Shown here: positions 42,181 through 54,483 of the stretch, one piece after another
Layout of the letters: each line of letters begins with the position of its first letter
Numbering within the stretch: position 1 is the first letter of the stretch
Source: Clytia hemisphaerica
Lineage: Eukaryota; Cnidaria; Hydrozoa; Leptothecata; Clytiidae
Assembly (NCBI GenBank): GCA_902728285.1
Contig: CACVBU010000064.1
Location: 907,640-971,639, forward strand
Length of the DNA stretch: 64,000 bases
Reading direction: 5' to 3'
Translations under genes and position numbers: made by a program
The notes under the pieces: generated by a model
Databases searched by the model: none
Seen by the model: the letters and a program-made list of their open reading frames with translations, nothing else
What the model was told of the DNA's origin: nothing

Positions 42181-43639
42181 ACCAGGCGTAGTTAATCGAT
42201 ATAATCGATAATCTTGAGTAATTGATGGATTAGATATCGATTAACCAATCGAATCGATAGGTAATCGATACTCAAGATTTTTTCAAAGCTCGATTATTTA
42301 TCGATCAATTTTGTCATCGATTGTTTATCCATCATTATAGATCGATTATACTTCGATTAAATTAAGTATCGATTAAAAATCGATCGGCTATCGATCACAG
42401 CTTTTGATCGATTACATATCAATCAAAAATTGGTTAATCCGATCAAATAGTTAATTGATCAACTATTGATTCATGAACGATTATTTATCAGATTTTAGGG
42501 AGTGGTACTTTAATTGGATTAACTTTTGCCTTCGCGAGATTAAATTTCTCGATTTCTCGAATTTTCGTCATTTTCGCGAAACTAAAAGCAACATTTTTTG
42601 CTGATCTCGATTGGGATGTATATATACTTTTGGATTGAATCCAATCCCCTGGTAGCAAAGGGCCTAGAAAAGCTACTACACTCATTTTTTTTATAAGCAT
42701 ACGGTAAATTTCGGCTGAAGCATTCTCAAACCCTCTGAAAGGCTGAACAAAAAAAAGTTTTAAAAAAAACCAAGTTACCGTTTTATTTAGAGAAGGGGCG
42801 TTATTGAATGGTTTGCCTTTTTGGAGGAGCATTATTAATTCGAAAGCGGGCGTTTATTCAAAGTAATAAGATGGGTATGAGATTTGGCGAATTCCAGAAA
42901 TTTTCTTTACTTCATTAAATACCTTATCTTGGCGCTTTTTACGCCGGACCTTATTAGCGTTATTTTTGGGCTCGTTGGTGGAATAAGGGATGGCGTAAAA
43001 AGGGCCGGTAATTTAGTCAATAGTCGGTCACTATATATATAATCGATAACGATACGTGATCGAAGATAAATAAATAATTGATAAGTAATCAATGCTCGGA
43101 CGATAAGTAATCAATGCACGAACGATAAGTAATCGATACATGATTGATAAGTAATCAGGCTTCGGCATAAGAAAAAAGAAGGCATGTGATCATCGCACGC
43201 CTACATAGTAATTTTTAGTAATTTAGGCGTGCGAATCATGGCACGCCTCATTTTCTTTAGACGTGCGATCGCGTGCGATCGTTTTTTTCTTTTATTTTAT
43301 AAACATCATTAACAATGATGAGGCACAAACTTTTGAACAATTCCTAAGAATGATCTTTCTTTTATCTACATAAAAACTAGACAACAGGAAACACAGGAAA
43401 AAATGTTAAAAACCCAGGCCTGGGAACAGGGCATTTTCGGGGTGGGTTTTCATCAAAAAAATTTTTGCCTTGGGATTTTCATTTTGCTATAAGTTGAATA
43501 AAAATGTGGGTGTCTTTTTAGCTATTTTACAGACCTGAAAAAATTTTCGGATGAAAAACCCACCTGGGATTTGACCATTTCCCAGGCCTGGGTTTTTTAA
43601 AATGAGGACTGGATTGGGATTTGGCAATTTCCCAGGCCT

Positions 43640-44155
43640 GTGTTTTTATAGCTCAAAAAATGAAAATTGTCTAAAAAGCAAACCCAAAACCCACCCTTGT
43701 ATACAGGTCATTTCAAAGGCATGGGTTTTTTGAAGTCGGGTCCGAAAATGGCCAAATCCCAGGCCTGGGTTTTTCAAAGTGAGGACTCCATTGGGATTTG
43801 GCAATTTCCCAGGCCTGCGTTTTTATAGCTCAAAAAATGAAAATTGTTTAAAAAGCAAACCCAAAACCCACCCTTGTATACGGGTCATTTCCAAGGCTTG
43901 GGTTTTTTGAAGTCGGGTCCGAAAATGGCCAAATCCCAGGCCTGGGTTTTTCAAAGTGAGGACTCCATTGGGATTTGGCAATTTCCCAGGCCTGCGTTTT
44001 TATAGCTCAAAAAATGAAAATTGTCTAAAAAGCAAACCCAAAACCCACCCTTGCATACGGGTCATTTCCAAGGCTTGGGTTTTTTGAAGTCGGGTCCGAA
44101 AATGGCCAAATCCCAGGCCTGGGTTTTGGGGCTGTAAAACAGTCGTTTTCGGGTG
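43640..44155 (+). repeat. Tandem array, ~177 bp, three copies
   Basis: TATAGCTCAAAAAATGAAAA occurs at 43648, 43824 and 44001, each followed by AAACCCACCCTTG and CCAAATCCCAGGCCTGGG. Confidence 0.85.
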
Positions 44156-44163
44156 GTTTTTCC

Positions 44164-44451
44164 CATTGAGTTTCAAGCCCGAAGGGCTAGAGGTCAATCT
44201 CTAACCTTTCTCAGGCAAGAAAAATTGAAGCCTTAAAATATGCGCCGTATTTTGGATGACGGATTGAATCTAGCAATTCCTTTGTCTTCGAGTGATATAT
44301 TTTTCGAAATTAAGCGGTAAATTTTAGTTTCAATCTGTCATTTGTGTAAAAACCAGGCGGGTCGCTCAAGGCCGCGCAACTTTGGTAGGATTTGTTGGCT
44401 TCAAATCCTACCAAAGAGATTGACCTCTAGCCTTCGGCTTGAAACTCAATG
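44164..44451. mobile_element. 288 bp TIR element
   Basis: CATTGAGTTTCAAGCC / GGCTTGAAACTCAATG ends, continuing as GGCTAGAGGTCAATCTCT and its mirror. An inner hairpin TAGGATTTG..CAAATCCTA is present. Confidence 0.8.
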
Positions 44452-44737
44452 GTTTTTCCATTAGCCAAATTCTGGAGCCGCTCGCTGCGCTGCAGTTGAT
44501 GTGCGTGTCGGGACAAAAGTCAAGGCGGAAGCCATTTTGTTTACATTTTTGGCTGGGGAAGCACTGAAAAACAGTGCTTTTTGAGTAGATTTGGTGATTC
44601 TTGGTAAGAAAGAAGAAGAATACTACTTGGAACCAACATCAAATGTATTTGAATAGACTTCTATCATACATTGGAATAAAAGACAATACTTTTTTAACAT
44701 AATGAATGTGTGAAACTTGCTTTTTTGTTTACAAACT

Positions 44738-44959
44738 TCACTCAAGTAGTTTCGTCGATTTCGCTGCTTTCGAAAGCTGTTGATGGAGACTACTAACTTG
44801 CAGAAGTAACTTTATATTGGTGCAAACAATGACTATAATAGCTTCACAAACATTCCCTATCATGGAATTCAGCTGAGAAAGATTTTTTTCGATCGCATTG
44901 AACAGTTTTGATATGAGGAGAGATATCCAAGATATAGGCTCATTCAAACATGGTTTCAC
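44738..44959 (-). CDS. Candidate small ORF in the innermost nested element
   Basis: About 73 codons without an ATG at the very start; predicted largely helical, with heptad-like hydrophobics (LFNAIEKNLSQLNSMI, LLLQVSSLHQQLSK). It lies back to back with 45011-45154. No family recognised; could be chance. Confidence 0.25.
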   Translation of the reverse strand: MKPCLNEPISWISLLISKLFNAIEKNLSQLNSMIGNVCEAIIVIVCTNIKLLLQVSSLHQQLSKAAKSTKLLE

Positions 44960-45010
44960 CCATCCCTTTAGATAACAAAGATTTCATGATTCATTTTATT
45001 CATCTCAAAA

Positions 45011-45154
45011 ATGGCTGAAGAGGCACTAACGGTCAGATCGGATTCATCGCTGACTGCGCTGAGGGATAAACTTTACTTTAACTCTCAAAATTTTTTTCTT
45101 CCCCCCAGTCGTCAAAGACGGAGTTATAATGTTATAAACGTGACTGATTTTGGG
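45011..45154 (+). CDS. Candidate first exon in the innermost nested element
   Basis: ATG followed by 48 codons (MAEEALTVRSDSSLTALRD..) ending in phase 0 at TTTGGG|GTATGT, a plausible donor. Unspliced, the frame stops 9 codons later. Downstream exons were not identified. No family recognised. Confidence 0.28.
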
Positions 45155-45759
45155 GTATGTTTTACGTGCAGGTTTTGATTGGATCCAGGACAAGAAAAGG
45201 ATAAGCGAGTGCAAAGAAAGTGCCCAAAAATTCTGAAATTTTGAAAGTACCGCAAAAAATTGAAAGTACCTTATGACATTGACATGATTGTGTATATCAT
45301 ATAATGGGTTGTTATTGTTTTGGATATCCGGCATACCGTCAACGGCTCTAACTTGGGACGAGTGTCATATCATGGGATGGTTGACTTTCTGAACTGTTTT
45401 TTCACTGTTAAATCTCTGTTGACAACAAGTTTGTTTTCTATGATTTGGGACTATGTTAATTTAAAATGACTTTTAATAGGTAGAGGTTCGGTAAAATGAT
45501 TGCCGAATTGCTGTCCCATGTTTTGTCAGACTGTCCCAAGTTAGAGTCCTTGACGGTACAAATCCACTTTGTAGTCATTGCATTTTCAGGCAAAGTTATG
45601 ATGCCTATAGCACTGTCTGAAATTATTTTTTTATTTGGATTATTAGTTATCAGTGCTCAATTCTGTTCGGTGGAAAGCTTCCAACTTCCCAACAGAAAAA
45701 GTACTGTCACAAAGGATTATAATAAAAAAATTTTGAGATGTTTTTACTTTATCATTTAA

Positions 45760-46550
45760 ATATATAAAATTTGTACAAAGTTTGCTTCAGCCAAATATTT
45801 TTATGCTTGAAAATAGTTTATAAATTCTATTATGTTGAATAATTTTGTGGTGGTAAAGATAAGAAAAACATAACATGAAGTCAAGTCAAAATACTCTCAA
45901 ACACTCAAACATGTTTATGTATAATTTACGATGTTTTCATTATCGCAAAGTAACTCTTTACGAAGATAGAACCTCTGTTAAAATTTTGTTTTATTATTGC
46001 TTTCATTGTTGGATGGATGGATTTCCCATGTTTGTATTTATATTACAACCCACGAAAACCGAAAACGTTTTTCTATATTTTCACTGACAGATTTTTTTAT
46101 CATAGATTTTGTTACGTCTTTTTAATTAGTATTCTGCTTAATGCAACAAACATAGCAGTGTAAAAACTGAAAGCTAGTAATTTATTCGCTTATTGTATTT
46201 GTTTTTTAATTTGATACCCCTGTTGGGGTAGGGTAGGGACTACTAGTAGTAAAAGTATTGCCACGTTAAACACATTTTCAAATCTTTCTGGATATATTTC
46301 AGGATTGACATGAAATTGAAATCACTAGCTAAAGAACTCTTGAAGTCGCCCAGAATATATACAGATATTTATTATATCTTTATCTCAAGCTTTTGTTAAT
46401 ATTTCATTGATTTTAAATAATATGAGATAAACAATTTCAGATATTTATCTTTAAAATATCTATTTTATCTTTAAGTTTTTATTTGCATACAAAAGATATA
46501 AATAGTGTATAAAATATTTTAATATATGTAAAATAGTTCCAAGGAAAAAA
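45760..46550. other. Non-coding AT-rich stretch
   Basis: A/T-rich DNA with many TATCTTT/AGATAT runs at 46360-46520. No supported gene. Confidence 0.45.
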
Positions 46551-46619
46551 GCAATTATCCCCAAAAGATAAAGGTCAAATCCGTTTTTTCATGTGCTTCC
46601 GATGAGAAACTTAACGTAA

Positions 46620-46980
46620 TTTTGACCATGTTGAGGGGGTGGGATTTGGCTTTGGAAAAAGGAACATGTACAGGTCTGGGAACAGTACATTTTTGGGGTG
46701 GGAAATGCCTTTTTTCGGGGCTGGGATTTGGCTGGGGAAAATGGAACGCGTACAGGTCTGGGAACAGGGCATTTTCGGGGTAGGAAATGCCTTTTTTCGG
46801 GGATGGGATTTGGCTTTGGAAAAAGGAACATGTACAGGTCTGGGAACAGTACATTTTTGGGGTGGGAAATGCCTTTTTTCGGGGCTGGGGAAAATGGAAC
46901 GTGTACAGGTCTGGGAACAGGGCATTTTCGGGGTGGGAAATGCCCATTTTCGGGGGTGGGATTTGGCTTTGGAATATGAA
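46620..46980 (+). repeat. Tandem array, ~80 bp, four copies
   Basis: TACAGGTCTGGGAACAG recurs at 46669, 46751, 46833 and 46904, alternating with GGGGTGGGAAATGCC and TTTTTTCGGGG. Open frames on both strands here are repeat artefacts. Confidence 0.85.
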
Positions 46981-47510
46981 GCATTTTCCACCCCGGATTT
47001 TTTTTAATTTCGGGGCCGAAAATGACCAGCTCCACAACCCGTGATTTTTGTCTACTAAAAACACCGACCTGAAAACTAGCAATTTTCGACCCCGAAAGTT
47101 TGAAAATCTAGCCCTTGGGAACAGGCCAAATTCAGCCCCGAAATGTTGAAAACACAGGCCTGGAAACAGGCCATTTTCGGCCCCGAAATTTTAATATCCT
47201 TGACCTGGGAACAGGGCAATTTCGACTCCAAATTAAAAAAATTCGGGGTGCGAAATGCCTTTGGCATGTTTCATGTTCCAAACCCAAATCCCACCCCCGA
47301 AAACAGGCATTTCCCACCCCGAAAATGCCCTGTTCCCAGGCCTGGGTTTTTAACATTTTTTCCTGTGAAAGAAGAAAGTGCATATTCAATCTTCATATTT
47401 GAAAAACAAAAACAGAAACCAAAAGAGCACTGAATAATCAAGAAGGAGAATACTTTACTTTAGGAAAACAAATGAGAAGAAGAATCATGCAGCAAAAGTA
47501 ACTTTTAAGA

Positions 47511-48644
47511 ACCTTACCAAAACTCAGTATACTTTAAGTATATTCTATATTGTACTGCAAGTATACTTTCAGAGGTACTAAAAGTATACTTTCAGTATAT
47601 ATTTTGATGTTATAGAAAGTATACTTAAAGTACTAAATTTTTGGAACAATATTCCATATACTTTAAGTATACTGCATGGAAATATACTTCAAATATACTG
47701 CAAAAAAGTATAAACAAAATATACTTTCATACAAATTGCTAGTATTAACCACATGGCCACTCAAAACACATTCTTCAATGAAATTTACAAAGTTCATGCC
47801 TATAAAACTTATATGAATATGAAGAAATTTTAAAACCAAACTCCTATTAATCTGGTAACATTGAAAGTAAAGTAACTGTCAGTAACATTGAAAGTAAATA
47901 TTCTTAAAAGCTCTTAAGCAGATAAAGAAAATCCGTATCCACTCAAGTCAGGTTTAACTTTAAACTACCTTAACTCACCATGCTGTCACAGACTAGTATA
48001 TAATCACAAACAAGATTCATTACACTCACATAGTGCATATTAGTTTTGAATAATAATACAGGTAGTCGATATACTTACATAAGCAAGGTCGCTGCACATC
48101 ATCCATTAAACCTTTGCTAATTGTTAGCAAACACTTCATCTTCAAATTTATAAATGTTTAAAATTTCAACTGTTCAAAAAATGGTCAAACAAAGTTCTCT
48201 CACAACCACACACATTTAAAGTTCTGATGTTATGAGAGAATTTTTTCATGTGTTTCAAAGTTTTTATAAAATTCACTTCTTTTTAGAAAAATCTTTCATG
48301 CATGAAAATTAACAAAGGAAAAATGATTTCAAAACAAATAAGAACTTTCCCTCTCCAAGGGCAGTATACTTAAAGTATACTTTTTGATTTAATGCACCTA
48401 CTTATTTTTCTTTTTATCTTTTTTTTCAAAAACAAGTACAGTAAAGTATAAAAACAGTATACTTTTCTTATACTTTCTGATTGCAGTATAAATGCAGTAC
48501 AAATTTGGTTAATTTGAGTGATGCTTTGATTTTGATAAGTATACTTAGAGTATACTTTAATACTTAAATTTGAGCAAAAGTATGAATGCAGTATACTTTC
48601 TATATACTGAAAGTATACTTTTCTAGTCAATATTTTGGTAAGGT
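47511..48644. mobile_element. 1.1 kb element with GTATAC-rich arms
   Basis: ACCTTACCAAAA / TTTTGGTAAGGT ends; inner arms 47518-47740 and 48360-48630 are packed with AGTATACTT palindromes. Non-coding centre. The flanks share AGCAAAAGTxA.. motifs. Confidence 0.6.
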
Positions 48645-49564
48645 AGTTTATTGTCATAAACCAACGACCTCATAAACATAGCATGCTCAGAGGGAAGGAA
48701 AAAGATTTGAGAGAGGAAAAATCATACAGCAAAAGTGATACTTTTAAAAAGGTTTTAGAGAGACGAAAAATCGTGCAGCAAAAGTTATTTTTGAGAAGGG
48801 CTTGTTTATTGAAGACCAAAGTATAGTATGAGAGAAAGAGGAGAGAGAAGATGTGTATCCATTAGAGTAACTTTTTTATAAGAAATTTTGTATGCATATA
48901 GCAGTTTGAAAGAGTAAAGGAAAGTTTATCTTTCATCTATTTGGTTCTTATGATTAAAGTAGAAAATGATATTTGATCTTCTTTCAACAAGCAGAAAAAA
49001 TATTTCTAGAATAAATTTTTGCATGTGCGATTGATCGCACGCCTCGCTAGGTTTTCATGATTTATGGCGTGTGATAAATTGCACGCCTAAAAGGCTTTTA
49101 GGCGTGTGCGGAGGCGTGCGCGTGCGATCGCACGCCTAATATGCCGAAGCCTGAGTAATCGATACATGATTGATAAGTAATCGATAGGTTGTATGTAGTC
49201 GATATGTGATCGATAAGTATAAATCGATATTTGGAAATAATCGATCGCTGATCGATACTCAAGATTTTTTAAAGGTCTGATTACCTATCGATTCTATCGG
49301 TTAATTGATATCTAATCCATCGATTACTTATCGATTATTTATCAATAACTCAAGATTATCGATTATATCGATTAACTACGCCTGGTAAAAATCGATGGAT
49401 TATGGAGTCATTCACGCCGACCGAGCTGGAATTATTACTTTACGCCAACTGAAAATCAAACAATCTTTGTAAGGACCCTTACACCAATGCGCCAAAAACG
49501 TTTCAGTTGTACGCCGAAGAGCTTCGGCGTTAGTTACACAAAATCCATACTGGAGAATATGATA

Positions 49565-49740
49565 GACCTTTTTTCAAAGAGGCCACCCTGTTGAATAATG
49601 TAGTCCAGCAGAAAAACAATGATAAAACCATGCATAATTAATACAATATGCATGATACAGTAATTATGCATGGCTCTATCATTGTTTTTATGGCTGGACT
49701 ACATAACTATTCGACAGGACATCCTCTTTGAAAAAAGGTC
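49565..49740. mobile_element. 176 bp palindromic element, copy 2, inverted relative to copy 1
   Basis: Same element as 40772-40954; the asymmetrical parts (GTCCAGCCATAAAAAC against GTCCAGCAGAAAAAC) show that it lies in the opposite orientation. TA flanks are present. Confidence 0.85.
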
Positions 49741-49907
49741 TATAGTATAGTGTGAATCTTTTTGAAATTCTATGTCAGGATTTTTTCTCAATGCTCCGTA
49801 ACTATGCCCGGGGTACCCGTTGCTAAGACCTTATGTTAAAAACGAAAGCGATTACGGCAAAAAGCAGCGATTTTCGTAATACCTCAAATATTTGATACTT
49901 GACTGTA

Positions 49908-50254
49908 CAGGACCCTGCCGACGCACCGGACTGTCCGGTGTATTTGTCCGGTGGCAAAAAGTATCCTTTCGTTACACCGGACGCAATAAGTCCGGTGTCA
50001 GTCCGGTGTTGCATACAGGGAATTTTGGACGCCGGACATTTATGAAACAAAAAATTAAGAAACACCGGACGCACCGGACTGGTCATGTCCGGTGTTTTGA
50101 TTGTCCGGTGGAAAAAATATCCTTCTCCGACACCGGACATCCGACTTCCTTAAGTCCGGTGTAAAGATTGTCCGGTGGTAAAAAAAATTCTCATTTTACA
50201 CCGGACTTTCGCGTGTCCGGTGTTCGTTAAGTCCGGTGCGTTGGCAGGGTCCTG
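49908..50254. mobile_element. 347 bp TIR element with 6-bp target duplication
   Basis: CAGGACCCTGCCGACGCACC and its mirror GGTGCGTTGGCAGGGTCCTG, flanked by ACTGTA on both sides (49902-49907, 50255-50260). The interior has about ten CACCGGAC/GTCCGGTG motifs at 20-40 base spacing on both strands. Confidence 0.88.
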
Positions 50255-50719
50255 ACTGTACTGAATTAATGTTATTTTCAATTTTGGAAAAGTTTGGCCA
50301 AGCCTAAATTTACTCACTCTATTGATAATTGAAATCAAAAACAAATACATACTGACATAGTTAAAGAAAAAATAAACAAACAAATACGTAATGAAGAAAA
50401 ATATATAGCTAAAAAATGCAAAAAAAGAGTAAAAAAAGATCATCTTCCAGTGCAGTGCCAGCATCTTCCCTCTTTTGGCTCATTGGCTCATCAACAAATA
50501 CCTGCACCGGTGTTGAGGGGTATAGACAAAACGCTGAACGGCGGAACGACGGAATGCCGGAACCGGAATAGCTTAAATGGTTTAAAGCGTTGGTTTCACG
50601 CACTAGGGATCCCCGGATCGAAGCGGGTCAAAGTCACCTTTAAAATTTTTATCCAGGTTTTGATGTTTCATGTTTTTTTGGGTGCAGATTCCGAAAAAAT
50701 AGGTCTGAAGTCCTGAAAA

Positions 50720-50960
50720 GTTGACGGAAGGGCGCTATGAGACCGTAAACGACCCGTACGGGACCGTGAATGACCCCCTCCCCTACCGCCGGACTGGGTA
50801 GGTCTCACGACTTGAAACTTTCTGGAGACGTCAAGCATATCGAAAGGGGGGGGAGCATGCCAAATTTCATCACTCCACTGTTACCGGTCGCCGGGCTACG
50901 GGCCGCGCAAGGTCGTCCCCGTACGGACGATTGCCGGGTCGTACGGCGTTTTTAGCCGGT
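50720..50960. other. GC-rich island
   Basis: About 240 bases clearly richer in G+C than the surroundings (GACCGTAAACGACCCGTACG, GGTCGCCGGGCTACGGGCCG). No ORF or RNA gene recognised in it. Confidence 0.5.
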
Positions 50961-52960
50961 CAAATTTTCCGTGAGGTATAATTAATCTAGTTCTATCTTA
51001 GTTATATCTAAGGGACACACTCAAACATAAAATCCCAAACAACACCCCGGGAAAGGTGTATTAGAATGACTTCACAAGCGAGTGCACGAGTGCATTCCTT
51101 TATATACGAAAAACAGCCAATGAGTACCCTGAGTATCAGAGGTCAAGTTTTCAAAGAGAAAATATTAACCTCTGAGGACAAGGTTGGGTTTTCTAATCGG
51201 AAGGCGCTGCATTGCAAAACGTTCGAAAATTGTCAATCGAATTTTGTTTTTAAAATGCAGAACACAATTACGTCACTCAAGAAAGAAAAATAACACAAAA
51301 ATCGAATCAAAACAAAAAGAATTTCGAGTGAAAAAAATAAAGTGAGATAGGGACGTGATGATCAAACTGATTAAAAAAGTTTTCTTGTTATATATCTATC
51401 CTGGCTGATCCGAAATATGGGATCTATCAATAGAAGAATAGCTACTGTAAAGCTGTTTTTTTTTCGAGTGCAGTCATGTTGCTGAAATTCAGAAGTTCTG
51501 CTGTGCTGCTAGTGCTAGACAAAAATATTTAGCTGGATATTTTGTTGTGGTATGGAGAATAAATTAAGGCAAAGACTTTGAGAAAGTCTAAATCTTTCTG
51601 ATCTTTGATGAGGGTGAATACTTCTAATGACACCCATAGCCCTGATGCAAATGTTTCACTCGATCCAAATACTCAAAATTTGCTTTGGACCTGGAGGAGT
51701 TGGATAGGAAATGTTTTAGATTCGATTAACTTATTACACTTGACAGGGGCCCTTGACACTACAGTACAGTTTGCGATAATAAGAAGTTAGAATATTTACT
51801 TCCAATAATAGTGATACATTCTTGGCTTGTTTGCTGTGTGTGTCAGGAACGATGAAGTCTTGCAAAAAAGGGTAAGTCGTTTAATATTTTAGAATTACAG
51901 CTGGCATGAATGAATAAAATCGCCCAGCTTTTTTTATCCCAAATGGAATGAAACTTTTCTCCGTTTGAAGAATTTCTATGGGCCCTATTCCTAGGGAATA
52001 AAACACTCAATTTGTGTGCTATAATAGGGTATTTACTTTTTCTGAAGTTAAGAAAAACAACCAGAGAGTTTGTTTTGCGATAGTTGTTTCAATTTGACTC
52101 ATCTATTAAGACAAAAGGTGAAGCGTGACGCTGCAGATCAAATCTGTGTTTTGACTGAACTCACCAACCTTTTAAAGGTACAGTCTGTTTATCGCAACAA
52201 CTCATGCTAAATTTAAAATCCAATGAGTGTGTTCCATTTTGCTTCATAATAAAATTGTTTCTTTAAACTTTTATGCTGTTCATTTTTGAAAATGAAAAAT
52301 AGGGACGGTTCACTCTTCATCCTTGAAAGATAATCTGGAGATATTTTTTATGAAGAGAAGGAGTATAAAACGTTAAAAAAGATTTCTCGTTTGTGGTTTA
52401 AAAGAGCCTGGTATCTCGGGGTCTTTTGTCTTCATCATAAAGTATGGAAATCAATGTTATCAAAAGGGACTGAAAAATTGTCCTCACTGATCTGACCCGT
52501 ACGTCAGTTAGGTACGATTGCAAGGAAAATCTAGTAGAATTAGCAAGCCATCGCAAAGTTCCCTACTGACATAATCGTTCCGCCTTTCATTTCTCACAAA
52601 TTTTCTGAAAAAGCAAATCAGACATGATCCGCAACCTCCTCTAAGCCAAACGAAGCCAAACGGTGAAATATATCTACTTTGCGAGCGTTTTTCTACAAGA
52701 TCTTGTATTAAAAAAAAACTTTGTCTTCACAGCTCGAATTTATTCGCGCTGTGATACTCACGGTAGCCAATGAGGTAGCCGATTGCTGATTATAGGTGAT
52801 TATGGGTGATTATGGGTGGTAATGAGTGATTATGGATGATTATGTACATAGATATACCCTCAGGGGTGATAACAGAGAAAGATTATTATTATTATAATAA
52901 ATCATATTCCGCGGGCGGAATAGCTATTACAAAAAATAAAAAAAAAATAAAAAAAATCAT
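50961..52960. other. Non-coding stretch
   Basis: No supported gene. A short array of GATTATGGGT(G/T)-type units lies at 52785-52845. Confidence 0.45.
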
Positions 52961-53243
52961 ATTCCGCGGAATAGCTATTCCGGCCGGAACAGCTATTCCG
53001 GTTCCGGCATTCCGGCATTCCGCCGTTCTGCGTTTTGTCTCCACCCGGTGTTGAGTTTGGACTGGGTAACGGTGCATTTTGAATGGATTCCTGTAAATTT
53101 CTCACGACTTACCGCCCTTCTCACTTTCAAAGGATAACACCCTCGCACCCTCCCCGCCCCATAAAATAAATAAATAAACGCAAAATACGGCACAAATATT
53201 TTATATTTTTCAATACCGACTTGTATTTAATTTCTCTAGTATA

Positions 53244-53850
53244 CAGTGGAACCTCTAATTAGCGGACACCATCGGGGAAAGGGGTTAGTGTCCGCTAATT
53301 AGAAGTGTCCGCCTTTTAGAAACTTTTGATCTTCTTGGAGCTCCAGTTTTGAAATTAGGCCATTCCAGGGTGTCGAAAATACAAAATTGGGGTCTAAAGT
53401 ACTTATCTGCAGACACTAGGCCATAGAAGAACAAGAGAAGGGTTATCAAAACGTAACAATTTAGTTTTTAACAAATAAAAGAAAATCAGTGATTTATGAT
53501 TTCTTTGGCCCACCTAAATTGGTTGAAAGGGTCAAGGAAAAACTGGAAATTTGTAGAAATAATTTGAATAATTGAAATAAAAATATCTAAAAATTTTTTT
53601 TTCGATTTTGGACGTCTGTGATCCGTTTAATATTCAATGTTCGCTAATTAGAGAGCTAAAATAGAGATTTTGGTCATTTTGTGCGAAAAAATTTGTCCGC
53701 TATGCTAATCAGAGGGTCCGCTAATTGAGTGTCCGCCTTTTAGAAACTTTTTTATGAGGATTTGACTAGGAAACGGCCGGGGAAAATGAGATTGTCCGCT
53801 AATCAGAGGTGTCCGCCTTTTAGAGTGTCCGTTAATTAGAGGTTTTACTG
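53244..53850. mobile_element. 607 bp TIR element, CAGTGGAACCTCTAATTAG ends, TA flanked
   Basis: CAGTGGAACCTCTAATTAGC and the reverse complement of the right end (CAGTAAAACCTCTAATTAAC), flanked by TA. Repeated TGTCCGCTAATTAGA / GTCCGCCTTTTAGA inside. CAGTxGAACCTC ends are typical of pogo/Tigger-type elements; no transposase ORF here. Confidence 0.8.
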
Positions 53851-54483
53851 TATTACGTTCCGAAAATGCTTGAACGGAAAAAAAAAAAAACATTAAAAAA
53901 AAAAAAAAAAAAAAAAAAAAATGAATACGGCACAAACACTGTCTGCACTGCAAATTTTTTTTCCGTGAACGGACGGAAGTATCTTCGACGGTCAGAAGTA
54001 TTATCTTTTGACGGTCGGAAGTATCATTTTTAATTTTTCCTATCCGTCATTCCGTGGTTCAGGGGGTATTGGGTCATTACCAATCAATTAGGTAGGGTCA
54101 GGGTTGCTAGTAACGGCTTGTCACTGTGCCGGGTGCATACTCGGCGCAGTTAAACAATCAGTTTAAAAAAGGGGTACTTTTACCCATATTATAATAACAT
54201 TATAGATAGATAAAAAAATTCACTCCATTAAGAATTAGTGAATAAGTCTATGGGTGCAATCTTCACATAAATCTGGGGGAAACCCGGCCACTAAAAGCCG
54301 GATACCCCAGGGAAGTTGGAGCAAGGCACTTTGTCTTTCAGATAAAAATAACAACTGATGTCAACACCCATGGACTTGCACTCGTGACAAATGGAATGAG
54401 TTGATTTTATTTGTCTTGGGACGAGAGCATTGACCTTGCACGCCCCAATCACCTGGTCGAACATCATCATCAATATTTCAAGC

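Larger units (their letters stand above)
43392..47367. mobile_element. 4.0 kb inverted-repeat element, innermost of the nest
   Basis: CACAGGAAAAAATGTTAAAA and CCCAGGCCTGGGAACAGG at the left are mirrored exactly at 47300-47367. Both arms continue as tandem arrays of GGCCTGGG(A/T) motifs (43400-44150 and 46620-47350). The middle has an inserted small TIR element and two candidate ORFs. Confidence 0.7.
43156..49153. mobile_element. 6.0 kb TIR element with 6-bp target duplication
   Basis: Ends CAGGCTTCGGCATA / TATGCCGAAGCCTG, flanked by AGTAAT on both sides (43150-43155, 49154-49159). Sub-terminal arms repeat CGCACGCC/GGCGTGCGA motifs. It sits inside the ATCGAT-rich outer element and contains the elements at 43392-47367 and 47511-48644. 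Confidence 0.75.
42181..49386. mobile_element. 7.2 kb outer TIR element with nested insertions
   Basis: Left ACCAGGCGTAGTTAATCGAT and the reverse complement of the right end are identical for about 30 bases and stay similar for about 200 (ATCTTGAGTA, GGATTAGATATCGATTAACC). AAAA flanks both sides. Its interior is occupied by the element at 43156-49153. No transposase recognised. Confidence 0.7.
50500..53055. repeat. Inverted pair of CCGGAATxCC-rich segments
   Basis: 50500-50575 (GACAAAACGCTGAACGGCGG, then ATGCCGGAACCGGAATAGCT) is mirrored at 52980-53055. They could be the ends of one 2.5 kb element or two separate copies. The space between has no recognisable coding sequence. Confidence 0.5.

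Noticed and set aside
46555..47433. Overlapping proline-rich frames on both strands
   Set aside because: They follow the ~80 bp GGGAACAGGGCATTTTCGGG array in several frames; repeat artefacts.
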